Origin: Micropterix aruncella
Taxonomy: Eukaryota; Arthropoda; Insecta; Lepidoptera; Micropterigidae
Direction of reading: 5' to 3'
Length of the DNA stretch: 64,000 bases
Assembly (NCBI GenBank): GCA_944548615.1
Contig: OX155965.1
Span: 24,418,946-24,482,945, forward strand
Both the position numbers and the translations under genes were made by a program. A model generated the notes under the pieces. It did no database searches. It was not told the DNA's origin and saw nothing but the letters and a program-made list of their open reading frames with translations. Below are positions 22,585 through 33,301 of the stretch, in pieces. The number at the start of each line of letters is the position of its first letter. Position 1 is the first letter of the stretch.

Positions 22585-22655
22585 ACTGGGCCGATCCGAA
22601 AACACAGTGGATCTTATGGCTCAAGCTGCTCGAAACCGTTCGCTACCACAATGTA
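22585..22655 (-). mobile_element. Family A' fragment A7
   Basis: Complement matches the A' 5' block (GGTTTCG-GCAGCTTG, TCTCGGATCGGC) of A10 and A13. It lies directly after the LINE stop. Confidence 0.55.
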
Positions 22656-22665
22656 AGATCAGGCG

Positions 22666-22974
22666 TCCTAACAACTGTGCCAACGGGCTGTGTTATTATA
22701 GGTGGCAAAAAAATAAACAATCCTATCAGCCTCGCCTACATTTCGCCAGCACAGAAGGGTTCTCTTTTATTATTTTTTTTTATTTAATAACCATTTGTTT
22801 AAATACAGCTTTGTATAAAATCTAGTCAAACCTAAGGCTTACCTGCTGGAGATTATGATAGGGTGAATTTCAGTGCAACTTTAGTGGGCATTTTGACCAT
22901 ATTATAATATATCTGCTGCATTATCTGCTACATTAGTGAGGATTAGTCGGTACAGAAAGCTACACCCTTAATAA
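22666..22974. other. Unassigned sequence
   Basis: No gene or repeat end recognised. Confidence 0.4.
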
Positions 22975-23338
22975 TCCTACTAATATTATAAACGCGAAAG
23001 TTTGTATGAATGTATGGATGTTTGTTACTCTTTCACGCAAAAACTACTGAATGGATTTTGATGAAACTTTACAATAATATAGCTTACACATCAGAATAAC
23101 AAATAGGCTATAATTTATAAAGATATAGCGTGAATTGTCTAAAATATAACGATAACTGTCAAGTAAGTAGGAAAAAAATTTAAGAAATTGACATTCGAAA
23201 TTTAAATTCTATCCTAATATTATAAACGCTACTAATACTAAACGCTACTAATATTATAATCCTACTAATATTATAAACGCGAAAGTTTATATGTATGTTT
23301 TCCATCACCACGCGGGTGAAACCGCTGGGCGCAGCTAA
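22975..23338 (+). mobile_element. Complete short Helitron
   Basis: Starts TCCTACTAATATTATAAACG after A and ends CTGGGCGCAGCTAA before T, with a hairpin (CACGCGGGTGAAACCGCTGG) just upstream. CTAA fits the CTRR rule. Near 23214-23285 the 5' terminal wording CTACTAATATTATAAACG is reiterated about four times. Confidence 0.82.
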
Positions 23339-24098
23339 TATTTACATAAAAAGATGAACGTGCTTAATGCTAATAAAATAAAATATGAATCTTATTCTTA
23401 TCATTTACACGTGTGTTTCACTTTCACTTATTTTAAAGCTAACTATTTTTAATTCTTTTTTTGTTTTTGTTGTATTTTTTTTAAAAGTTTTAAAATTTAG
23501 AGGAATTTTGTTGTATAAATGAGGGATTAGCCAATTCAATCTTCTTTTGCCATAAAGGTTGCGAAGAGGAGGGACGAGTAGCCGTTCATTTTGTATCTGT
23601 CTAGTGCTGTGTTTATGTTGGACATAAATTCTTATAATGTACTATGGATTTTAAGGCATCTAATACCATGTATAATCAATGGTATCAAATACGACAATAC
23701 GCTACGCTAACTTCAAGTACGCTAACGTCATTCTTTCATAAGTTTAAGTCCGGACACGATTTTAACCCATTATAGACGTATCGCTCCGACACAAATCCGC
23801 CTATAAAATTGTAATTAGTAGTGACAGCACTCGCAATATCGCTGGAATGGCGCCAAATGGGTTAAAATTTCACAATTACTCGACGGAATAGCGTAGTGGG
23901 TGCTTTGGCGCAACGGTTTCCTCACACTGCTCAAGCTTAATGATTCCGGGAGCTTGCCAAGTGCATATGCATTTTTAAGAACTCGGAGAATTTATTCGGA
24001 ATTTATTTCGCCTCTTTACTAATGAAATTGTGTTCCGGGTTCTGTGTTGAATGAAAAGTATCTGAAGTTGAAATTTACTTCACGACAATTATATTATG
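23339..24098. other. Unassigned sequence
   Basis: TATAATCAATGGTAT at about 23671 also occurs in the TTAA element near 27911. No gene recognised. Confidence 0.4.
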
Positions 24099-24429
24099 TT
24101 TTTAACACGCTTTTATTAGGTCGACCTGTATGTAACTAACTATGTAATGGAATATAAGGTAACTAATTTAACCATTTTCCAAGGATCGTAGCGTCATGAA
24201 AATTGGCAGCTGTGTGTAGTTCTGATGACAATACAATAATATGGTACTGTCGAACTGATCTCATGATGGAGTCGGAAGATATGAACTGGAACTTCATGAT
24301 GGAACATCGTATCATACTGTGTTTGGACTTTTTAGAAAAGTCTTGGAATGAACTTTGAACACGATTAGGTTTCAAGGTCTGATGATGAAGCCGGAAGATA
24401 GGCACTGGCATTCCATGATGGAATATCGT
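24099..24429. mobile_element. MITE family G copy G2, truncated
   Basis: Left terminal TTTTTAACACGCTTTTATTA and the first one and a half internal units are present. It breaks off at GATGGAATATCGTA, directly into the GTCGAAAAA minisatellite. Confidence 0.75.
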
Positions 24430-25010
24430 AAGTCGGAAAAGTCGAAAAAGTCGAAAAGGTCAAAAAAGTCCGAAAAGACGAAAAAGTCAAAAATGTCGAT
24501 CAAGGAAAAAAAGTCAAAAGTCAAAAAAAGTAAAAAAAGACGAAAAAGTCAATAAAGTCCAAAAAGTCAAAAAAGTCGAAAAAGTCCAAAAAGTCGAAAA
24601 GGTCGAAAAAGTCCAAAAAGTCGAAAAGTCGAAAAAGTCAAAAATGTCGATCAAGGCAAAAAAAAGTCAACAGTCAAATAAAGTAAAAAAAGTCGATAAC
24701 GTCGAAAAATGTTAAAAAAGGTCAAAAAGTCGAAAAAGACGATAAAAGTCGAAAAGTTAAAAAAGTCGCAAAAGTCAAAAAAGTCTAAAAAGTCGTAGAA
24801 GTCGAAAAAGTCTAAAAAGCCTTATAAGTAGAAAAAGTCGAAAAATCGGGAAAGTCAAAAAGTGGAAAAAGTCGAAAAAGTCAAAAAAGTCGAAAAAGAA
24901 AAAAGTCGAAAATGTCGGAAAAGTCGCTAAAGTTAAAAAAGTAAAAAAGTCGAAACAGTAGAAAAAGTCGGTAAAGTCGAAAATTCGAAGTCGAAGTCAA
25001 AGTCGATTTC
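24430..25010. repeat. Minisatellite of GTCGAAAAA-like units
   Basis: About 580 bp of 8-10-bp units (AAAGTCGAA, AAAGTCAAA, AAGTCCAAA). It has higher-order traces, for example AATGTCGATCAAGG near 24491 and again near 24643. A Lys/Ser-rich open frame over it is an artefact of the repeat. Confidence 0.9.
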
Positions 25011-25473
25011 GATTCCGATTGGAATTTTTATTCCCCGTGCGTTTGGCCTTCACGATGACAAATCACGCGTGTTGGAAATTTGCGGAATTAACTTGGAATT
25101 TCCGTATTTCGTGCATGGACAACTGTATGTCCCGTGTTCGCCAAGCCATCGGTTGGAAAGCCATCATTTTTGTTTATTTACGCGCCGGAAAACAAAACGA
25201 AAAACATATTTTACCAGAATGTTTTGTGTTGAATGCGAACTGCATTTACCTATATGTTATCATGTAAATTGAATACATTTAATTTATTTCACTCACAAAC
25301 GACTTTTATTTAATCACCAAACGAAAGTCAAACCGTACATGATTCGGCCATATTATAGATTTCAATGAATTAGATTTGGAAGGTTCATTAGGATTAATAA
25401 ACGCGTATGAGTTACAATCAAATGTTACAATCAAATAAATTTTAGGTGGTAAGAAGTTCACCGGGTCATCTAG
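25011..25473 (+). mobile_element. Spacer then Helitron 3'-end fragment
   Basis: The right end reads GGTGGTAAGAAGTTCACC, GGGTCAT, CTAG at 25470-25473, then T. That is a hairpin followed by a Helitron-type terminus in plus orientation. The upstream limit is unclear; before about 25265 I see nothing assignable. Confidence 0.5.
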
Positions 25474-25854
25474 TTGTTGATAAATATGACCAATAAACAT
25501 AACCTAACGATTTAAATATCTTTTTATATATAAAAAAACTACTTTTTGTGACTTAAATATGTAAGTTAGACATACGCTGTCAATGATTTTTTTCTCTACT
25601 AGAACTTAATCATATATCTCTCATCGTTAAGGCAGCGTTCGTTAGAAAAGTTTTCGTTCGTACTTTGCAAATCCGACTACCACGAAAAAGTATTTTCATT
25701 TTTCGGATTAATAAATATATAGCCTATGACACTCACAAATAACGTGGCTTTCTATTGGTAAATGAATTTTTAAAATCGGTTCAGTAGATCCAGAGATTAA
25801 TTCCTACAACCTCACAAACTCACAAACTTTACCTCTTTATAATATTACTATAAA
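25474..25854 (-). mobile_element. Helitron fragment (same family as 14194)
   Basis: Collinear with 14531-14941: ATGACCAATAAACATAACCT, ACGCTGTC, ATCCGACTACCACGAAAAAG, TAACGTGGCTTTCTATTGGT and TACCTCTTTATAATATTA. The 3' hairpin part is lost where the plus-oriented terminus sits, and the last bases at its 5' end are mutated. Confidence 0.75.
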
Positions 25855-25869
25855 TTATTTTTTTAGTAA

Positions 25870-26494
25870 TTTTTTTTTTTTAAATATAAAAAACTACCTT
25901 TTGTGACTATAAAAGTTAATATAAAAGTATAGACAATAAAAAATATATCCTTTCTTCTAGCCGTGTTCGGCCATAGCGACTGCATTGTAGATTCTAGTGA
26001 CTTCTTTAGTCTTCTCAGAGTCCACTGTTCGGAAGCAGTCAAGTGCGCAGGCTATATTATAGTGCACAGGTGGGCGCGCGACCACGGGTGCACTCTCTCT
26101 TCCTCCCTCTTCTGAACCCGATGGAACGGAGACCGTTACGACCATAAAAAAAATAAAAAATATAATGTTAGACATACGCTGTCGCTGACTTTTTTGTAGG
26201 CATTATCAAGCTCTACAACTTTTCTCTAGAACTTAATCGTATATCTCTCTTAAGGCAGTGTTCGTTAGAAACGTTTTCTTTCGACCGTTTTTTCTCCGAC
26301 TTACTTGGAAAATCCGACTATCACGAAAAAGTATTTCCATTTTTCGGATTAATGTATAGCCTATCACACTCACAAATAACGTGGCTTTACATTGGTAAAA
26401 GAATTTTCAAAATCGGTTCAGTAGATCCAGATATTAATTCCTACAGCCTCACAAACTCACAAACTTTACCTCTTTATAATATTATTAGTATAGA
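25870..26494 (-). mobile_element. Helitron copy with 250-bp insertion
   Basis: Same family, ending in the expected GA at 26493-26494 followed by T. Between TATAAAAGTTA (about 25917) and GTTAGACATACGCTGTCGCT (about 26167) lies extra sequence absent from the 14194 copy. On the minus strand that insert holds a 72-codon frame ending IYNAVAMAEHG-stop, with no family I can name. Confidence 0.7.
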
Positions 26495-26830
26495 TAATAA
26501 ATAAATAAAAATAAGCATCCAGATCTCCTCCAGCATCCAGATACAGATATACTACGTCTCATCCCATCCTCTCCTATCCTTCGCTCCTTGCGAATATTCT
26601 AAATCCCAATTATATTTTAAAAATGTCATTTTTGTTAATTGATTATTTTTTGTTATGTAGTAAGTTTATTTGTTTGTTTTATCTATTGGCAACTAAATTC
26701 TTATACTTCCACGAAAATTGGTTGTAAGAGATTGTATTTCAGGCAATAAGTCCGCCTGTTGTATACTTTTTTATCTTATAATGTGCAATAAAGAATTTAT
26801 ATCCATCTATCTATCTATAGATATATATTA
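26495..26830 (+). repeat. Retroposon 3' end with ATCT tail
   Basis: GGTTGTAAGAGATTGTATTT, GGCAATAAGTCCGCCTGTTG and GTGCAATAAAGAATTTATAT precede ATCTATCT repeats. This is a SINE or LINE 3' terminus related to, but not the same as, the 27097 SINE. Confidence 0.6.
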
Positions 26831-27096
26831 GGGAGTTAATGGGCCCTTGCTGAGTTGGCCACGAAGGCCCATTCTATTCAGGGTTGGTCACACTCACAGG
26901 TCAACACCTATTCGACGGCCTCCACGCATGAAGTGCGAGCCTGGGTGGGACTCTGGCCCTATGATCAGTTTCCCCTGGGAATCAACCTTCTGGCGATCCT
27001 GGACGGTCTGCGTACCGTGCGGCTTAAGCCAATCGATTGCGCACTCTGACTAACAGTCGGGGGAGTCTGGAAGCTGTACCGTTTCCTTTAGAGCGG

Positions 27097-27358
27097 TTAG
27101 GTGCATAGTGGTTAGGTCGCCTGATCTTACATTGTAAGATTCCGTGTTCGATTTCCGGCTGGGTCACCATTTTCCGTTGGGATCAAAATAACTGAATTGC
27201 ATTTTCAATTCTGTCGGTCGAATGCAATAACAAGACATACACTTACATACATATAAACACGTCAAAGTAGGTTGGTTATAAGAGATTGTCATATGACAAT
27301 AAACCCGCCCATTGTGAAATTTCACAATAAAGAGTAGAAACAAACAAACAAACAAACA
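27097..27358 (+). mobile_element. tRNA-derived SINE, full length
   Basis: The head carries pol III promoter boxes: A-box-like TGCATAGTGGTTAGG (27102-27116) and B-box GTGTTCGATTTCC (27144-27156), followed by GGCTGGGTCACC. The body has ATGCAATAACAAGACATACA, GGTTATAAGAGATTGTC and CAATAAACCCGCCCATTGTG. The tail is AATAAAGAGTAG then AAAC repeats. Non-coding; mobilised by a partner LINE. Confidence 0.88.
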
Positions 27359-27664
27359 TTGTTTTTTTAACTGTATTCTATGACTAATTCAAATTGATTA
27401 CTTCGCTTTTTATTACAATGCTATTTTTCCATCCATACAATTTCACAGATTATTGAAATTCCTTTACTATTTATTTTAAGATGGGTATTTTTTTAAATAT
27501 TATTCGCTAACTGATTTAGACCGATAGATGCATTGACATATCAACGACTTACTATTTAGATTAATGATTAATATGTACCTAACCTATTCATTGTTATTGG
27601 TTAATTTTAAATATTATTAGATGCTCAACTTATTTTTAAAATTATGTATTTCAAGTAACTACAA
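27359..27664. other. Unassigned insert inside A8
   Basis: About 306 bp AT-rich between the SINE tail and resumption of family A at CCGATCCTGGGTGAACAGCC. About 50 bp of family A is missing here. No terminal repeats seen. Confidence 0.45.
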
Positions 27665-27870
27665 ACCGATCCTGGGTGAACAGCCGGGCAAAGGATGCCG
27701 TGGTCCGATAGATTCGGTAAACACGGTTTCACCGCTTTGTAAGTGAGAGGACCGCGCAAGCGACCTCGAACTCGTAACCAATCGAGAGACTGGAGTATTC
27801 TGGTCGCAATTGGAAGTAAGGGCGTTAGTGTTAGCCCGCCGGATAACACTCCTGGCTATCTCGCGGTTAA

Positions 27871-28593
27871 GAGGCCGTGTACGAAATCGATGTGGGCCGT
27901 GATACCTTTATAATCAATGGTATAATATAACTATAGGTAGGTAGGATTTTCGGAGTCAAAGAGATACGTCCACCCTTTGGAAGCGCTCGGCGGGGACTAG
28001 CTGACTTGAGGCGTGAATCGTATCATAGGCGAGTATCATAACGCGAGAATTAGATTGTTTTAAAAGACTTTATTGCCAAATTTAATTAATATTTTGCATT
28101 TTTTTTTGAGGAAATGGATTGATATTGAACTAAAGTTTATATGTGTTGTTTTCATTTTATGAACGAGAGTTCTAAAATGCCAAAATCAAAAGCATTTCTT
28201 CGCCCAATTTTTTAAAAAAATTGACAAAGTTAAATATTTTTTTTATCAACAATTTCATATGAAAGTAGTAAAAAGTGATTCACTTATTATATAGAGGACT
28301 TTCACAACAATACATTCTAATTTTTTTATACCGTTTAGATGTCAAAACAATTCGTAAATATGTTATATTCTAAACCTCTTACAGCAAAAATTCACAAACA
28401 GTCGCCGGTTTAAGGTCAATTAATCAAAATTCTATAATAATTTTCAAAAAAGTAGCTCACTCATTAAACAATAATATAAATGATCTTTTGTGTTGTGCAA
28501 TAAAACTTATAGAAATACAGTATTTTAACCTTAAATTCACGTCTGCAAAATTACGTAAATTCACGAAATGCGCAAAATTTCGTGTACGGCCTC
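27871..28593. mobile_element. 723-bp MITE flanked by TTAA
   Basis: Ends GAGGCCGTGTACGAAAT and (complement) GAGGCCGTACACGAAAT agree at 15 of 17. TTAA stands at both sides (27867-27870, 28594-28597). Intact A18 has a single GGTTAAGGCG at the same place, giving the empty site. The TTAA duplication points to the piggyBac superfamily, though the ends are not the usual CCC start. No transposase. Confidence 0.88.
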
Positions 28594-28743
28594 TTAAGGC
28601 GTTGGTCTCTTACGGGTTTGTGGCGGATCTAGACGGTGGACTGTTTTGTCCGAGTCTTCTGCGCTCACTCCAGGGAGATAGAACGACTAATCGTTAAAAC
28701 TTCCTGAGGTGACGGGCTCGCCTGCTGTAGTCGACAACCCTAG

Positions 28744-29193
28744 TTATCTATCTATAAATATCACATATTATACCAGTAAACCCTAAAGACAATCGAATCG
28801 ACCATATCGAATCTACGTAGTCCCATTAATGCAATTTATAACTTCGAAAATCGCTACCCGGGCACTTTCTATTTTGGAAATTGATAAGTGCGCGGTGCTC
28901 GAGACCTAATAAGATCAGGCGCCATTATCGTAACTCACCGAAAAACGGACTCTGCAAATATGTTTGGTCGTATCGTTGTTTACTCTCTTGACCCGGGTAA
29001 ACTCGATTTAAAGATTGTCTCGTAGGTCGCGCAAAGCAGCGCGATTTATGTAGGAAATTCTTTGAATTTATCCTTGTTGCTGGCGGCAGCGGGCGGGTGG
29101 TTGTAGCTTTCGAAGCTCTATAAGCGCATACGATTTCGCAATTTTGCTGTATTGTTCTTGTAAACAAATTTGCTTGATGTAATAATACTTACG
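28744..29193. other. Unassigned sequence
   Basis: Moderately GC-rich for the window, e.g. around 28980-29100. No gene recognised on either strand. Confidence 0.4.
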
Positions 29194-29311
29194 GGAGTCG
29201 GGAGACCGGAGTAATCTGGTTGCAACTGGAACTAAGGGCGCGAGTGTCGGCCCGCAGAATAACACACCTGGCTATCTCGCGGATAAGGCGTTGACCTCTT
29301 ACGGGCATGTG

Positions 29312-29809
29312 CCGGAATTAGAAACGAGGAGTATTTATTTTTCCTACTTTGAATCGATACTGAGCTACGCCATTACGATCTGGGGAAACTGTTACGCTTG
29401 TCACAAGGAACCCTTATTTATCCTTCAGAAAAGAGCATTACGGATTATTGCCAGAGCTAAACATATAGAAACATGTAGACCTATTTTTAAAAGATTGAAA
29501 ATCATGACTCTCACATCACTTTACTTATATAGGCTATTATTAGATTTTTACACTGAAAAGGAAAGTTACGTAAAATTTAAAGATACACATAATAAAAACA
29601 CCAGACACAAGAATAATTTCATTCTACCATGCGTGGTTTTAAACGCTGCTAGGCAAAGTACCCAATTCTCAGGGCCTTATTATTTTACCAGCCTACCAGT
29701 TGGCATAAAAGACAATAGCAATCTCAGAACGTTCCAAAAACTTTTAAAGGATTTTTTTACAACCAATACGTTTTACTCTATTGAGGAATTTATAAATTTT
29801 ACAAAATGA
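29312..29809 (+). pseudogene. LINE C-terminal ORF fragment
   Basis: About 166 residues open to a stop, beginning in family A sequence and becoming LINE at ETRSIYFSYFESILSYAITI, then WGNCYACHKEPLFILQKRAL, CRPIFKRLKIMTLTSLYLYR and SGPYYFTSLPVGIKD. This is the region after the reverse transcriptase thumb in Jockey/CR1-like LINEs. The element is 5'-truncated; its 3' untranslated part runs to a CTCTAA tail at 30186-30222. The frame is undamaged over its length. The nearest relative in the window is 39691-40322. Confidence 0.88.
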
Positions 29810-30185
29810 CTTTTTTAACAGCCCCTTTATTTTAATGTAATGCGTATACTGATTATTTCATTTGTTGATTGTTTTAACTTGAATTAATAATTTTATTGAT
29901 TGTTTTAGTTATATGGTATCTTATATGTAAATGTAATTACAATATATTTAGATTCTTCTTGGACAAAACATTATAAAAATTAGTTTGATTGATTATGTGA
30001 TTATTGATGATTATTGCTTGTGTTTGATCATTTCTGATATTGAATATTTTTATTGTTGATAGTTTTAGTTTTACTGATTGCGCCATATATAGCTTCTTCT
30101 TTATGAAGTTTCTTCTGAAACAAAATGTTGTATGCTCTCTGGGCAGTTTGTTAATTAAACATTGTATGATTTTTAATAATTCCCA

Positions 30186-30222
30186 CAATAAAGAACTCTA
30201 ACTCTAACTCTAACTCTAACTC
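30186..30222 (+). repeat. LINE tail of CTCTAA units
   Basis: Follows CCCACAATAAAGAA and ends at the family A junction. A telomere-like hexamer used as a retroposon tail. Confidence 0.8.
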
Positions 30223-30275
30223 TTGACGGTGAACTGTTTTGTCCTAAGTCTTCTGCGCTTACCTCACGGATCAAA

Positions 30276-31089
30276 TTTCGTTAAATCTTCATCTACTACT
30301 TACGGTCGAGTCGAATATCCCCGATGCTACCAGTGTCACCGCGGAGGATATTGCTTCAGGTCGGCTTAACTCACGGTTTAGCTATTATATTTATATTTTT
30401 ATAATGATATACATGTCGTTTATTTTAACTAAAAACATTAAAGATATATAGCGAAGTCATAAATATTAAAATAAGATTTTGTTAATAAAATTGCAAGATG
30501 AGATACAAAATATTTATTTATTTTATTTTTTCAAAATAGTACATATTTAAGAACATGCCAATCAGCCTATGCAAAAACCTTAAAAATATTATGATTTTTC
30601 TTAGAAAACTACACTTTTTTCCCAAAAAAACAAAAAAAATATTAACAAATGTACTACATCAATAGCACAACCTAGGCGTACTTTTTGGTCACATCGCAGA
30701 TTTTCTCATTTTTTTGCAATTAAAGATTTGTGACTATACCAAGAGTTCCTACCAACTAGTTTATTTTATAATTAAAAAAAATAATTCAAGAATTATTAAA
30801 ACAATTCAAAAGTAATATAAACAGATTTCGATAAAATCGGTCAATGAACCCAGTTTCGGGGAATAGCGCTCGAAACGTCTCCGAGCGCCCGGGGTATAAA
30901 AGTTTCATGTTTCCAATAGTGAAACAGGAGAAATTTCTCGTTATCTTAGATGCTTGTTCAAACTGGTCTGAGATAAATATCGAATGGCTCCCAAAATACA
31001 GCAGGCTCAGTTCCTTGGTGTTAATACTGAAAAACATTGCAGTAAGGGAGATGTCGTATTCGGTCCAATTTGAAGTTTTCCTTCACCCT
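30276..31089. other. Unassigned sequence
   Basis: CAGGTCGGCTTAACTCACGG near 30357 echoes an A' block. Open frames of 83 residues at 30786-31095 on both strands show no motif. Confidence 0.4.
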
Positions 31090-31650
31090 TTCTGAAAGAC
31101 TAGCTGGCGAAATTGCTGCAATAACTGCGTATCATGCCTGTTTTCATTCTAAAATGGCTTACTAAATGGTAAAACTTCATTCTAAAATTACTAAATGGTA
31201 TACTGCTATGGATGAATGCCACAGACAGTTCTAGGGTTTTCATTTTACTGAAAAGTGCACTGAGAGCAATTGCAGGAGTATCCCGTGACACGCACTGCGA
31301 ACCATACTTTATTTAGTACAAAATACTGACTTTTACGTCTGAATGTTTTAAAATGTCTACTATATGCTAAATCTAATATTAACGAACAAGGGGTAAACGG
31401 GAATATGCACTCCCATAATACACGCAGACGTGATGATGTTATCCTGCCTAAAGTACGCCTTACGCAGACACAAAAGTCCTTTGGATATTTGAGCTATAAG
31501 CTCTTTAACCAGCTACCACTCTCCACAAGAAAGATGGAAACAAGGGCGTTTAAAAGATTTATTAAACAAAAGCTGCCATCCACACATGCTTTCTATAAGC
31601 TGGGTGATTTTTTTGAGCATGCCAATTATTTCAAATGGGAATTACATTAA
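31090..31650 (+). pseudogene. LINE C-terminal fragment
   Basis: The intact last part (from 31405) reads HSHNTRRRDDVILPKVRLTQ, FGYLSYKLFNQLPLSTRKME and FKRFIKQKLPSTHAFYKLGD, then a stop. NTR-----LP--------S--Y----LFN-LP is the common C-terminus of CR1/Jockey LINEs. The upstream 300 bp shows the same protein broken by stops. A different lineage from 29312. Confidence 0.82.
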
Positions 31651-32084
31651 TATGTAACTTTCAGGTACCTCATTTTAGTTTTCATTGTTTAATAATAATA
31701 TTATGTATTTGTAAAATTGTGCAATATTACATATCATTTTCTTAAACATATATATTAGAATGTATTGTTTATTCATATATTTTTATATATTATTACTTAT
31801 TTTCCACTTAAATTTATTGTATATAATGTAAGGTTTACTTTATTTTTAGCCCTTAATTGTATACATATATATTTATTTTTTTCTACTTTTTACTTTAATT
31901 TGTGTAAACAACACATTTGTTAGATTTAGAAATATTTAAAATTGATCACCTTCGTCAGTTCGCGAGTTACAAAAATACAGTTGGTATAACACAGCACAGC
32001 CAGAGACAGACCTTCTAGGTCTAGTTGGTTGTGCGATTTCGCCTCATTCGGATATGCTAGCATATTTTCAAGATCCTTTACTGC
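31651..32084. other. LINE 3' region and spacer
   Basis: AT-rich, probably the untranslated end of the LINE above. A minus-strand frame at 31926-32171 has no recognised motif. Confidence 0.4.
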
Positions 32085-32564
32085 ACTTTTTTCAGAAGCA
32101 TCTTGGAATATGCATCTCAGGTATGGAACCCTTGTTATGACAAATATATAAACAGAATCGAGCGCATTCAAATGAAGTTCGTGAAATATCTCTGCTTCCG
32201 TCTGAAAATCCCATACAGCTCATCTAACTATTTCAATTTATGCAAGAAATTTCATATCCTCCCCTTGATTAAGCGGCGTGAAACCGCGGACTTAACCTTT
32301 TTGCTAAAAATTACCTCCAATAATATTAACTGTCCTGACTTACTAAATAAAATTAATCTCCGTGTTCCTTCCAAACTCAATAGATTTAACCCTGCTCTTC
32401 ATGTTCCTCATGCTGGTACCAACTATAGGCAAAATGCATTTCTGTGGCGAACAAGTGACAATTTCAATGACATGATTAAACGCTTTGACTTTGATCTATT
32501 CTGTACGAGTGTTAACTCAGCTAGGCAGCGGCTGAACAGTGAATTTTTTAGCATTAATTGTTGA
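32085..32564 (+). pseudogene. LINE C-terminal ORF fragment, 5'-truncated
   Basis: Reads FFRSILEYASQVWNPCYDKY, IERIQMKFVKYLCFRLKIPY, FHILPLIKRRETADLTFLLK, and ends FSINC-stop. LEYAS-VW-P-----I--IE--Q-KF is a hallmark of Jockey/CR1-type reverse transcriptase C-termini. The frame is open throughout. The 3' untranslated part ends in AAAT repeats at about 32712-32745. Confidence 0.87.
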
Positions 32565-32745
32565 ATAATTTTTGATGCATTCTTAATCGATAGCTTTAAT
32601 TGAAAGATCACATATGTTTCTACAACGTTATTTAAACGTGAAAACCTTTAATTGGCTCTCTGCTATGTTACTCCGGCATTGTTAAATTATAATTAGCTGT
32701 TGGTTTTCCTGAAAATAAATAAATAAATAAATAAATATTTATATG

Positions 32746-33051
32746 CATAGAGCTATGTTTTTCGCTATAATAATGTTTGTTCTTAATTATTCCTCATGTA
32801 CAACAGTATGCATGTCCTTGTATTTTTTTGTTCTTGTACGTTATAAATAAATAAATAAATAAAATAAATAAATTATGAATTTAATATTTAATATGTAGAT
32901 AACAATGTTTAACGTAACATACCTGACCATATACATACGTTGTTTTTTTTCAATTTTGTTTTGATACTGATATTGTGTGTATATTTTTTTGAGTGTCTAA
33001 GGCGACTATTAATATTCTTATAATAATTATTTATTTTATATGTATACTCAT
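32746..33051. other. AT-rich spacer with AAAT tract
   Basis: A second AAAT tract near 32846-32872 suggests another retroposon 3' end. Confidence 0.45.
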
Positions 33052-33290
33052 ATAAATAGGATAGAAAACGAATTTACCGCATGAAATTTGAAGCACCTGA
33101 CGTTTCGGTGACGTTGCAGCCGCCGTTGACAGGGTAGACTAGCAACCCTGCCAGTCTACCCTGTCTACACAGTCTACCCAGACAACGGCGGCTGCAACGT
33201 CACCGAAACGTCGGGTGCTACAAATTTCACGCGGTAAATTCGTTTTCTATCCTATTTATAATGTCAAACAACCGCGATAGTCTTCGATTT
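33052..33290 (-). mobile_element. Foldback element H2
   Basis: Arms as in H1 (AAATAGGATAG, ACGAATTTACCGC, GACGTTTCGGTGACGTTGCA) around a longer centre with its own small inverted repeat (AGTCTACCCTGT and ACAGGGTAGACT). The minus-strand tail IEDYRGCLTL-stop is kept. Target duplication TGTATACTCAT at 33041-33051 and 33291-33301. Confidence 0.85.
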
Positions 33291-33301
33291 TGTATACTCA
33301 T

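Larger units (their letters stand above)
26831..28743 (+). mobile_element. Family A copy A8, split twice
   Basis: Family A segments lie at 26831-27096, 27665-27870 and 28594-28743, closely matching A18. It begins GGGAGTTAATGGGCCCTTGC and ends GACAACCCTAG before T. A SINE plus about 306 bp interrupts it first, and a TTAA-flanked element second. Confidence 0.9.
29194..30275 (+). mobile_element. Family A copy A9, split by a LINE
   Basis: GGGAGACCGGAGTAATCTGG to GTGCCGGAATTAGA on the left and GACGGTGAACTGTTTTGTCC on the right are adjacent in other A copies (AACTAGACGGTGGACTG). The LINE lies exactly between. Confidence 0.85.

Noticed and set aside
22975..23338. LTR or terminal-inverted-repeat element
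   Set aside because: No inverted ends or duplication; TC...CTAA between A and T fits a Helitron better.
24355..24555. Lys/Ser-rich 66-residue frame
   Set aside because: Product of the GTCGAAAAA minisatellite read in frame; periodic, no start context or homologue.
25019..25272. Overlapping 82- and 67-residue plus frames
   Set aside because: Two frames over the same DNA with no motif; next to a repeat boundary.
27102..27156. tRNA gene
   Set aside because: A and B boxes are present but no cloverleaf with matching stems; it continues into a SINE body and AAAC tail.
30186..30222. Interstitial telomere repeat
   Set aside because: CTCTAA differs from the insect TTAGG repeat and sits exactly at the 3' end of a LINE, so it is a retroposon tail.
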